Assembly: GCA_900542615.1 (NCBI GenBank)
Contig: UQOG01000003.1
Location: 1 to 63,470 of the forward strand
Source: an uncultured Eubacteriales bacterium
Lineage (GTDB): Bacteria > Bacillota > Clostridia > Christensenellales > CAG-138
Reading direction: 5' to 3'
Length of the DNA: 63,470 bases
Shown: positions 53,892-60,637 of the stretch, piece by piece
Position numbering within the stretch: the stretch's first letter is position 1
Layout of the letters: each line of letters begins with the position of its first letter
Made by a program: the position numbers and the translations under genes
Notes under the pieces: model-generated
Database searches by the model: none
The model's input: the letters and a program-made list of their open reading frames with translations, nothing else
Told to the model about the DNA's origin: nothing

Positions 53892-54309
53892 CCGCGCCTC
53901 CTGTCCAATCCCCTAAGCCTGCGGCCCAATCCCCGCCCAGGGCTGCCGCCGGATAGCTTTCCATATCCAGCGGCCCCGGCGCCAACGCGCCCCTGAAAAG
54001 GGCGGGCGCCTTTGCCGCGATGGGGTAGGCTTCGGGCAATTGGGGGTTTTGTTCATAGGCAAAGGGCTCCACCGTCAACTTGGGCCCGCCCTGGACCAGG
54101 GCGCCCAACGCGCTGTTGCCCACCTGGGCTCCCAGGGCCAGTGCGTCCACCGGCCGTAGCATGGCCGCCGTACCCCCCAGCCGCAACACAGCCGCCGCCC
54201 GGGCGGCGCATTGGGCCTGGCGCTGGGAATCCCCTTGCCGTTGCGCCGGCAACGAAAACCGGGCTTCCGGTTGTTCCGCCCGGGCCGTTTGCTGCGCCTG
54301 CTTCTCCAT
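53872..54309 (-). CDS. Hypothetical Ala/Gln-rich eCIS-operon protein
   Basis: A 145-aa protein with a polar Gln/Arg-rich start (EKQAQQTARAEQ), a helical Ala-rich middle and a Gly/Pro/Ala C-terminus. It has no membrane segment or recognised motif. It is short, starts at an ATG with AAGGGAGAC, and overlaps the YbjN-like gene by 20 bp, so it is expressed with the system. It could be a small cargo or scaffold. Confidence 0.5.
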   Translation of the reverse strand: MEKQAQQTARAEQPEARFSLPAQRQGDSQRQAQCAARAAAVLRLGGTAAMLRPVDALALGAQVGNSALGALVQGGPKLTVEPFAYEQNPQLPEAYPIAAKAPALFRGALAPGPLDMESYPAAALGGDWAAGLGDWTGGADGRLSS

Positions 54310-54426
54310 GACGTTTGTCTCCCTTCCTGTTTGGAATCCCGAGGATCGCCTCCGGGCCCTGCCTGCGCCTGGCCCGCGGCGGTTCGCCGGACTCCGGCAT
54401 CCCCCCTCTCACTGCGTTTGGGAATC

Positions 54427-55527
54427 TCATTCCCGCTCCGGCTCCTTCTCCGGCCCTTCGTCCTCCCCGTCCCCCGTAGGCGGCGGTTGGGCGGCGGCCG
54501 CTTCCTGGCCTTGCATGGCCAGCAGCTCTTCTGTAAATCCCGGTTGGGTAAAGGCGTCCAGCGCCTTGTTGGCGCTGTCGGAGATGGAGCGGAGCGTTTC
54601 GATGAAGCGTTGCTTCATCTGATGCTTTTTTTCCATCAACGCCTCGGTTTTCACGATGGCGTGCTGTAAGATCGCTTTGCTTTGGGGGTCCTTCGCCGCC
54701 TCCAGCTTGCCCCGGTATTCCGCCAAAAGGGCCCGCTCCTGGGCGTCGGACAAAAAGGGATACGCCTTTTGCAGGGTCCCGGCCCCGCTTCCTTCCCCCA
54801 GCTGGTTCTTGCCGCTGGCCAGTTCCGTCATGGCGTCCACCACCCGGCGGGCGTCCCGCAATACATCCACCACCAGGCCCACGGCGCCGTCCGCCTCGCC
54901 CCGGTTGAACAGCACCTGATCCGGGGGATGCCCGGATACGTTCCGGCGCTGGGAGCTCCCCTCGAACAGCTTGCGCTGCCTTAGGTTGGTGGGCTGGGAT
55001 TGCCCGGCCGTGCGCTTGAGGCAGGAAAAGAGCATCATCTTCCCCGAACCCCGCAGCACCGCGCTGGCCATGGTGCCCCGGTTGAAGGCCACCTGGGCGA
55101 ACCGGCTCAAAAACATCTGCTGGCCCGCGTCCCCGCTGGGCTCCACCATATCCGTCATGCTGGACTGCTCCAAAAAGCTTTCCCGGCCCCGCTGTTGGGC
55201 CAGCGTGCCTGCCTGGCCCGCCTGGCCCTGGCCTTCCCGGCCCGGGGCCTGCTGGTCCGCCTGCCGCTCCTCCTGCCACAGGCCGGGGACGATGGAGGGC
55301 ATCTCGCCCTGAAACAGCTCCCCGCTGCGGGCTTTGGCCTTCTGGCTGCCCATCAGGTCGAAGGTCTTTTGAAAATCCTCTGTAATGTGCCGGACCGGGT
55401 CCCGATTATCGAAATACTCCGCCCCGGCCGCCGCGGCCAGCTGCTTGCGCACCGTCTGCTCCAAGCCCGCCCCCTTTTCCCCGGGGGCCTGTATGGCCCG
55501 TTTCTTCCATTCCTGCAAGCCGCCCAT
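54427..55527 (-). CDS. Hypothetical 366-aa protein with DUF4157-like-cargo composition
   Basis: A soluble, helical protein. Residues ~85-120 are Gln/Gly/Ala-rich (low complexity). The central part contains FLSRFAQVAFNRGTMASAVL and LLAEYRGKLEAAKDPQSKAIL helices. The C-terminus ends in an acidic tail (GDGEDEGPEKEPERE). I recognise no family. Its place early in the operon, before the sheath, means it is either a dedicated regulator or scaffold or a luminal cargo. ATG 55527 has GGAAGGTGA and follows the receiver-like gene by 3 bp. Confidence 0.5.
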   Translation of the reverse strand: MGGLQEWKKRAIQAPGEKGAGLEQTVRKQLAAAAGAEYFDNRDPVRHITEDFQKTFDLMGSQKAKARSGELFQGEMPSIVPGLWQEERQADQQAPGREGQGQAGQAGTLAQQRGRESFLEQSSMTDMVEPSGDAGQQMFLSRFAQVAFNRGTMASAVLRGSGKMMLFSCLKRTAGQSQPTNLRQRKLFEGSSQRRNVSGHPPDQVLFNRGEADGAVGLVVDVLRDARRVVDAMTELASGKNQLGEGSGAGTLQKAYPFLSDAQERALLAEYRGKLEAAKDPQSKAILQHAIVKTEALMEKKHQMKQRFIETLRSISDSANKALDAFTQPGFTEELLAMQGQEAAAAQPPPTGDGEDEGPEKEPERE

Positions 55528-55530
55528 GGG

Positions 55531-55899
55531 TCACCTTCCGTTTCCGATCCCCGCCAGCTTCAGCGCCCGTACCAGGTGCTTGAACTCCGCCGGCTTCACC
55601 ACATAGTCCGTCAGATGCAAGCGCACCCCCATCACGGCGTATTGGCTGGTGTCCGTCAGAAAAATCAGGGGGACCTTCTGATCAAGCTCCCGCAGCCGCC
55701 GTACCGTCAGGAACCCGGCCGGCCCGTCCTGGCTCAGCAGGATCGCCCGAAACCTGCGCATCCGCATGGCCTCCATCAACTGATTGACGTTTTCATATAG
55801 GACCACGGATTCTTGCTGGTCATAAAGCTGGCAGATCTGTTGAACCCGGTGCTGGAGTTCCATACCATTATTCTTATTTTCATCGCAAATCCCGATCAT
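55531..55899 (-). CDS. Degenerate receiver-domain protein at the head of the eCIS operon
   Basis: A 122-aa stand-alone receiver-like domain: the first strand MIGICDENKNNG, then FRAILLSQDGPAG where LIFLDxxMPxxDG is expected, IFLTDTSQYAV with the conserved Thr, and YVVKPAEF with the conserved Lys. The phospho-accepting aspartate position is occupied by serine, so phosphorylation is unlikely. There is no output domain. It is the first gene after the predicted operon promoter. I infer a partner-binding or phosphorylation-independent regulator. Confidence 0.65.
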   Translation of the reverse strand: MIGICDENKNNGMELQHRVQQICQLYDQQESVVLYENVNQLMEAMRMRRFRAILLSQDGPAGFLTVRRLRELDQKVPLIFLTDTSQYAVMGVRLHLTDYVVKPAEFKHLVRALKLAGIGNGR

Positions 55900-56027
55900 C
55901 GCCTTGCCGGCACCGTTTCCTTCCCGGTTCCTGGGAAACCTATGAACTTTCCGCCTTCCTGATTGATTTGCAAATCATCTCATACCAATCTGTCGCTGGG
56001 TCTTCATATATGCTGTATGCTGAATAA

Positions 56028-56069
56028 ATTATAAGGCAAGGAATTGGCATATGTCCACGGAATTGTCAT
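56028..56069 (-). promoter_or_regulatory. Predicted eCIS operon promoter with paired direct repeats (LytTR-type site)
   Basis: On the minus strand, -35 TGGACA (56052-56057), an 18-bp spacer and -10 TATAAT (56028-56033) precede the operon. Two 11-bp direct repeats, ATGACAATTCC (56059-56069) and ATGCCAATTCC (56040-56050), stand 19 bp apart and flank the -35. LytTR-domain regulators bind paired direct repeats about two helical turns apart, and two LytTR genes lie just upstream. Promoter and repeats are visible; the regulator match is inference. Confidence 0.6.
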
Positions 56070-56085
56070 AAACTGCAAAAACATG

Positions 56086-56793
56086 TCACGAGTGCGTGCA
56101 ATGCGCGGCGATCCACTCCCGCACTGGATGGAGCTTATCTTCGCTAACCGGGATCTGTTCCCCATTGTCCAGCTCCAGTGTCCTGCCCGCCAGTTTGCGC
56201 ACATGGCTACCGTTGACCACATAGCTCCGGTGGCAGCGGAAAAACCGGGGGGAAGGCAATTGCTCGGCCAGCTGGTTAAGGGTACGGTTGGTGTTGACCT
56301 GCTCCTGAAGCAGGCAGATCCGGCTGGTACGGCCGGATACGGTTACGTAAAGGATATCCGCCAAAAGCACCTTGCGGTGGATCCGGGCGGAAACCACGGT
56401 AATGCTGCCCATAGATTGGAGAAACAAGCCTCGGTTCCACTGAAGCAGCTCAAAGAGCTGCTCGGCGGCCACCGGCTTGACAAAAAAACCGGCAGGATGC
56501 ACCTGATAGCAGGAAAGGGCTGCTGCGCCGTCTTGGGAAAGGAATACGATTTGGCAGCTGTCTGTGCATTTGCGGATATGCCGTGCCAGCTCCAGGCCGG
56601 AGGTTGGGGCCAGGTTGACGTCCAGGAAGATAAAGTCAAACCTCCCCGGCCGATATTCCTGCAAAAAGGCATCCGCGGTAGCATAGGAGGCAAGGTGTAC
56701 CAACACCTCCGCAGATTGGAACCAGCTGAAAAGCAACTGTGCAAGCCGCGCCTGCTCTCCTTGATCTTGGCTGCATATGGCAATTTGGATCAT
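56086..56793 (-). CDS. LytTR-family response regulator 1
   Basis: A 235-aa protein with a receiver domain (1-120; phosphoacceptor in FIFLDVNLAPTSGL, Lys in FFVKPVA) and a LytTR DNA-binding domain (about 135-232; FFRCHRSYVVN near 190). The first acidic pair is altered (ICSQDQ instead of an ICDD-type motif). ATG 56793 has AAGGGGAAC. It is the gene nearest upstream of the eCIS operon, with the promoter and repeats in between. A role in switching on the injection system is inferred. No histidine kinase gene accompanies it. Confidence 0.85.
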   Translation of the reverse strand: MIQIAICSQDQGEQARLAQLLFSWFQSAEVLVHLASYATADAFLQEYRPGRFDFIFLDVNLAPTSGLELARHIRKCTDSCQIVFLSQDGAAALSCYQVHPAGFFVKPVAAEQLFELLQWNRGLFLQSMGSITVVSARIHRKVLLADILYVTVSGRTSRICLLQEQVNTNRTLNQLAEQLPSPRFFRCHRSYVVNGSHVRKLAGRTLELDNGEQIPVSEDKLHPVREWIAAHCTHS

Positions 56794-56813
56794 GCGTTCC
56801 CCTTATGCTCAGG

Positions 56814-57004
56814 CTGTCGAAAAAGTGGCTTGCGCCACTTTTTCGAGGTGTTCATAGCTCCCTTGCGCCTACGGCGCGGCCAGGGAGCTATGCAAGGAAA
56901 CCCTTGCTACGCAAGGCTTTTTGCGGATTTGACGCGCATGTCGCCAAATCCGATCAAAGCCTCCGGGGGCTGCGGCCCCCGAACCCCCGGGGGGTTTTCG
57001 ACAG
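56814..57004. repeat. MITE-like repeat with inverted ends
   Basis: A 191-bp element bounded by perfect 10-bp inverted ends, CTGTCGAAAA (56814-56823) and TTTTCGACAG (56995-57004). It is packed with internal hairpins: AAAAAGTGGC/GCCACTTTTT, ATAGCTCCCT/AGGGAGCTAT, GGATTT/AAATCC and a G-run/C-run pair. There is no open frame. The same leading ~33 bp recur at 63438-63470. It behaves like a dispersed, non-autonomous element inserted between the LytTR genes. Confidence 0.65.
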
Positions 57005-57038
57005 GCTGGCTGTTTTTTTCGCCCAGCCCACAAAAGGG

Positions 57039-57755
57039 CTATATACCCTCCCGGACCTTTTGGAACATCCATTCGCAGAAGCACTGCTTCGCCTTGGCCC
57101 GCATGGTTGCGCTGATGGGCACATGGCAGCTGTCCTGCAGGATGAAATCGCCGGTGGTCATATTGGCGATATAGTTCATATTAACGATATAGCTACGATG
57201 GCAGCGAAGAAAATCCTTGGGCAGTTCCTGCTCCAATTCCACAAGGCTGCGGTTGGTGGTATAGGTACGGCCCGTGGTATGGAAAATGGCTTCCCGGCCA
57301 AACACCTCGATATATTGGATCTCCCCCAGCAGGACCTGGACCCGCTCCCGCTCGAATAGGATCTCGATGGCCTGGGCCATGGGGGAGATGTTTTCCAGGC
57401 ACCAGTCCACGGTCTCGTCCAGCTGGCCCTGGGTATAGGGCTTGAGCAGGTAGCCCGCCGCATAGACCCCATAGCTTTCCAGGGCGTGGTCCTCGCTGGT
57501 GGTGGTGAATACCAGCTGGCAGCCCGTATCCTTTTCCCGGATGGCCTTGGCAGCCTCCATGCCGGTGAGGGCGGGCATATAAATATCCAAAAATAGGATC
57601 TGATACTTCCCCGGAGCAAAGGCGTCTAGGAGGGCCCGGCCGTCGGCAAAGGGCTGGATCTCCGCCTGCACATGCCGGTCGGCGCAATACTGTTGCAGCA
57701 TGGAAACCAGCTCCCGCCGGTCGGCGGCGCTGTCATCGCATATGGCAAATCGCAT
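57039..57755 (-). CDS. LytTR-family response regulator 2
   Basis: A 238-aa protein with a complete receiver domain (acidic pair in MRFAICDDSAADR, phosphoacceptor in ILFLDIYMPALTG, Thr in VFTTTSED, Lys in YLLKPYTQ) and a LytTR domain (about 135-235; FLRCHRSYIVNMNYI). Unlike regulator 1, all phosphorylation residues are present. ATG 57755 lies behind GGGAGGGAC. It is transcribed on the minus strand from its own promoter. The pair may form a cascade in which regulator 2 receives the signal. Confidence 0.9.
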   Translation of the reverse strand: MRFAICDDSAADRRELVSMLQQYCADRHVQAEIQPFADGRALLDAFAPGKYQILFLDIYMPALTGMEAAKAIREKDTGCQLVFTTTSEDHALESYGVYAAGYLLKPYTQGQLDETVDWCLENISPMAQAIEILFERERVQVLLGEIQYIEVFGREAIFHTTGRTYTTNRSLVELEQELPKDFLRCHRSYIVNMNYIANMTTGDFILQDSCHVPISATMRAKAKQCFCEWMFQKVREGI

Positions 57756-57885
57756 CCATGTCCCTCCCTTATTTCAGGGCCTTTCCGCCGGCTTCCTACC
57801 GAGGAGCCTGGGCCGGCGCTTCCGCCATGGCGGGGCGCTTTCCCGTTTCCATAAAAGACCTTTTTCGCAATAATCCGCCATATAT

Positions 57886-57915
57886 ATTATAGGTTTTTTT
57901 AATGGGTACGGTCAA
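57886..57915 (-). promoter_or_regulatory. Promoter of LytTR regulator 2
   Basis: On the minus strand, TTGACC (57910-57915), an 18-bp A-rich spacer and TATAAT (57886-57891) form a near-consensus sigma-A promoter 130 bp upstream of the gene. Confidence 0.75.
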
Positions 57916-57942
57916 TATTTATGCGATGAAATTCTTTCTTAT

Positions 57943-58620
57943 TTATAGATAAACTGGCACCGGGGCCCGACAGCAAAGGCTATCCTCCGTCACCAGACAA
58001 TCCACGCAATGGATCCGCACCCCGGCCGCCGCCGCCTCCCTGAGCGCCCGGCCAAACGCGGGGTCCATGGCGTCGTTGGGCCGGAAGCACCTGGGCCCCG
58101 CCATCTGCACCACCACCAGCACCCAGGCCTCCCGGCCCGCCCGAGCCAGGGCCGTCAGGGTCCGCAAATGCTTGGTCCCCCGGAGGGTGGGGGCGTCTGG
58201 GAACATGGCTACGCCATCCACTTCCAGGGTACAGCCCTTCACCTCCATGTAGATCTGCCGGCCATCCGCCGTTTCTACATAAAAATCCAGCCGGCTGTCC
58301 CCGATCCGGTATTCCGGCCGCAGCAGCGTGATCCCCGGGAACAGGCTGGGCAAATACGCCGCCGCCACCCGGTTGGGGGCTTGGCTGTCCATGTTGATCA
58401 ACAGCGCCCCCTTATATACCGCCACCAGGTCATAGGCGGTCTTGCGGGCCGGGTTTTCCGCCCGGGCCAGGATCACCTTGGCCCCCGGGGTCAGCAGCTC
58501 CCGGCACCGGCCCGTATTCTTTACGTGGCATACCGTCTCCCGGCCCTCCACGTCCACCAGGGCGATGAACCGGTTTGGCCGGGCGAGGAACCTGCCGCTG
58601 GTCACCTGTGGATATCGCAT
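57943..58620 (-). CDS. sfsA: SfsA family nuclease-like protein
   Basis: A 225-aa SfsA protein: N-terminal RFLARPNRFIALVDVEG, HVKNTGRCRELLTPGAKV, LVAVYKGALLINMDSQAPN, the conserved SRLDFYVE and IYMEVKGCTLE with FPDAPTLRGTKHL after it. These are the diagnostic family blocks and the length is normal. The family has a PD-(D/E)xK nuclease-like fold and was named for sugar-fermentation stimulation in E. coli; its precise role is unsettled. ATG 58620 has AAAGGAGGCGG; the earlier ATG in frame lacks one. Confidence 0.93.
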   Translation of the reverse strand: MRYPQVTSGRFLARPNRFIALVDVEGRETVCHVKNTGRCRELLTPGAKVILARAENPARKTAYDLVAVYKGALLINMDSQAPNRVAAAYLPSLFPGITLLRPEYRIGDSRLDFYVETADGRQIYMEVKGCTLEVDGVAMFPDAPTLRGTKHLRTLTALARAGREAWVLVVVQMAGPRCFRPNDAMDPAFGRALREAAAAGVRIHCVDCLVTEDSLCCRAPVPVYL

Positions 58621-58770
58621 TGCCCCGCCTCCTTTCCCCTGCGCCATGCCGGCTCAGGGACATCCGGAAATAGTATACCATAGCCGGGCGGATTTTGCCG
58701 GGCCCTGAATCGGGAAATTGCCCCCGGGCCTGTGCAACGATGGATATATTTATTTATGAAACAAGCGCCA

Positions 58771-58800
58771 TTGCCCGGGGGGCGCGGGACATGGTATACT
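58771..58800 (+). promoter_or_regulatory. Promoter of the hydrogenase gene
   Basis: TTGCCC (58771-58776), an 18-bp spacer and TATACT (58795-58800) lie 31 bp upstream of the hydrogenase start, which has an AAAGGAG site. Confidence 0.65.
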
Positions 58801-58831
58801 GATAGCCAAAGTCCCCGAAAGGAGCGAACCC

Positions 58832-60289
58832 ATGGCCCTACTGTTCGATACCCATGTGCAGAAGATGAAATACAACGTGCTGCGGGAGGTGGCCCGCCTG
58901 GCCTACCAGGACGCCCTGACCCCCCAGCAGCTGCTGGAGATCCCCAAGCGGATCATCCCGGAGGGGAAGCCCAGCTTCCGCTGCTGTATTTATAAGGAAC
59001 GGGCCATCATCGGCGAGCGGGTAGGCATCGCCCTGGGCGGCCGGGAAGACGGGAACGTGGTGGAGGTGCTATCCATCGCCTGCGACGAGTGCCCGGTGGA
59101 CGGCATCCAGGTGACCGCGGCCTGCCGTGGCTGCCTGGCCCACCGCTGCATGGATAACTGCCCCAAGGGCGCCATCACCGTGGTAAACCACCGGGCCCAG
59201 ATCGATAAAGGGAAGTGCGTGGAATGCGGCAAATGCATGAGCGTATGCCCCTATTCCGCCATTGTGCAGAATACTCGCCCCTGTGTTAGGGCCTGCAAGC
59301 CCAAGGCCATCAGCATCCACCAGGAGACCAGCAAGGCCATGATCCATCACGAGGCCTGCACCGCCTGCGGCGCCTGCGTATACCAGTGCCCCTTCGGGGC
59401 CATCATGGATAAATCCGACATCACCCGGGTGATCCGGCTGCTGCTGGATTCCCAGGACAATACCGCCTACCGGGTTTATGCGGTGGCCGCCCCCTCCATG
59501 GCCAGCCAGTACCCCAGCGCCACCCCCGAAAAGGTGGCCGCAGGCATCCATGCCCTGGGCTTCCACGCGGTGGTGGAGGCGGCCTGGGGCGCGGACATGA
59601 CCGCCTGGCTGGAGGCCCAGGAGCTGCGGGAAAAGGGCTTTTTGCTCTCCTCCTGCTGCCCGGCCTTCGTCAGCTATGTACAGAAGAACTTCCCCGCCCT
59701 CCAGTACCGGATCTCCCATACCCTATCCCCCATGGCCCAGATCGCCAAGTGGCTCAAGCAAACCGACCCCGGCTGTAAGGTGGTGTTTATCGGGCCCTGC
59801 ATCGCCAAAAAGGCCGAGGCCAAATACACCTCCTCCAGCCAATATGTGGACTATGCCATCACCTTTGAGGAGATGCAGGCCATGTTCGCCGCCCGGGAGA
59901 TCGACCTGGAGGCCATCCAGGGCGAGCCCCTGGATAACGCCTCCTACTTCGGCCGCATCTTCGCCCGCAGCGGCGGCCTGGCGGCGGCGGTGGCCGAGGC
60001 CCTGAAGGAGCAGCACGTCGATCCGGCGGAATTCGAACTCAAGCCCGCCGTGTGCAACGGCATCGAAGCCTGCCGGGTGGCCCTGCTCAAAGCCCAAAAG
60101 GGCCTGCTGGACGCCAACTTCATCGAGGGCATGGCCTGCGAGGGCGGCTGTATCGGCGGCCCGGCCTGCCTGAGCCACAGCTCCAAAAACGCCGCCCAGG
60201 TGGATGCCTACGGCCGCTCCGCCCTGGAGGAGACCATCTCCCAGGCCATCCATGTGCTGGGCCTGACCCCCCAGGCGGACGCAGAATAG
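58832..60289 (+). CDS. Monomeric [FeFe] hydrogenase
   Basis: A 485-aa protein. The N-terminal half has cysteine motifs for [4Fe-4S] clusters: CRGCLAHRCMDNCP (about 98-111), CVECGKCMSVCP (about 128-139) and CTACGACVYQCP (about 176-187). The C-terminal half has the three H-cluster signatures in group-B-like form: SSCCPAF (about 275), PCIAKKAE (about 320) and EGMACEGGCIGGP (about 435). There is no N-terminal 2Fe-2S domain and no sensory PAS domain. It would couple ferredoxin to hydrogen, or act as a redox regulator; the two cannot be separated from sequence. No maturation genes (hydEFG) are in the window. Confidence 0.9.
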   Translation: MALLFDTHVQKMKYNVLREVARLAYQDALTPQQLLEIPKRIIPEGKPSFRCCIYKERAIIGERVGIALGGREDGNVVEVLSIACDECPVDGIQVTAACRGCLAHRCMDNCPKGAITVVNHRAQIDKGKCVECGKCMSVCPYSAIVQNTRPCVRACKPKAISIHQETSKAMIHHEACTACGACVYQCPFGAIMDKSDITRVIRLLLDSQDNTAYRVYAVAAPSMASQYPSATPEKVAAGIHALGFHAVVEAAWGADMTAWLEAQELREKGFLLSSCCPAFVSYVQKNFPALQYRISHTLSPMAQIAKWLKQTDPGCKVVFIGPCIAKKAEAKYTSSSQYVDYAITFEEMQAMFAAREIDLEAIQGEPLDNASYFGRIFARSGGLAAAVAEALKEQHVDPAEFELKPAVCNGIEACRVALLKAQKGLLDANFIEGMACEGGCIGGPACLSHSSKNAAQVDAYGRSALEETISQAIHVLGLTPQADAE

Positions 60290-60311
60290 CCCCCATCCCC
60301 CAAGGAAGGAC

Positions 60312-60342
60312 GGCGGCGGCTCTCCATGGCTGCCGCTTTTTT
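60312..60342 (+). terminator. Terminator after the hydrogenase gene
   Basis: A GCGGCGGC/GCTGCCGC stem with an 8-base loop is followed by TTTTTT, 23 bp after the hydrogenase stop. It isolates the hydrogenase from nrdD. The rest of the 348-bp gap holds the NrdR-box promoter. Confidence 0.75.
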
Positions 60343-60467
60343 ACCCCCTGTTTGCCCACCCTACACGCCGTTCCCGGACATCCTCCGCCGTTCCCGTCCC
60401 CTATGCGGCCTTTTCCCCGATTCCCCGGCTGCGCCGCCCGCTCCCCGTGGGCTTGCAGCTTGCTTTT

Positions 60468-60522
60468 TGCCTAAATATTGTGTGCGTTACGCCTTGACCA
60501 GCACAATATATTGGGGTATAAT
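60468..60522 (+). promoter_or_regulatory. nrdDG promoter with two NrdR boxes
   Basis: A consensus-like promoter, TTGACC (60494-60499), 17 bp, TATAAT (60517-60522). NrdR box 1 is CTAAATATTGTGT (60471-60483, one mismatch to CwATATaTtGtgt). Box 2 is CAATATATTG (60504-60513), a perfect core match lying in the promoter spacer. The boxes are 33 bp apart, about three helical turns, as expected for NrdR repression when dATP is plentiful. Confidence 0.85.
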
Positions 60523-60637
60523 GTATCTGCTTCCCAGCCGGAGAAGCCCCGGTTTTTCAGAAAATTTCCCGGGACATACTTCCCGGGCGGTACGCTTTCA
60601 AGAAATCGTTTGCAAGAAACAGAAAGAGGTCTTATTG

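Noticed and set aside
18587..55899. Interpretation as a prophage
   Set aside because: No capsid, portal, terminase, lysis or integrase genes; DUF4157, DUF4255, DUF4280 and AAA+ genes define an eCIS instead.
18587..55899. Interpretation as a type VI secretion system
   Set aside because: One fused-type sheath, no TssB/TssC pair, no TssJLM membrane complex, no ClpV; the wedge is built from two J-type proteins.
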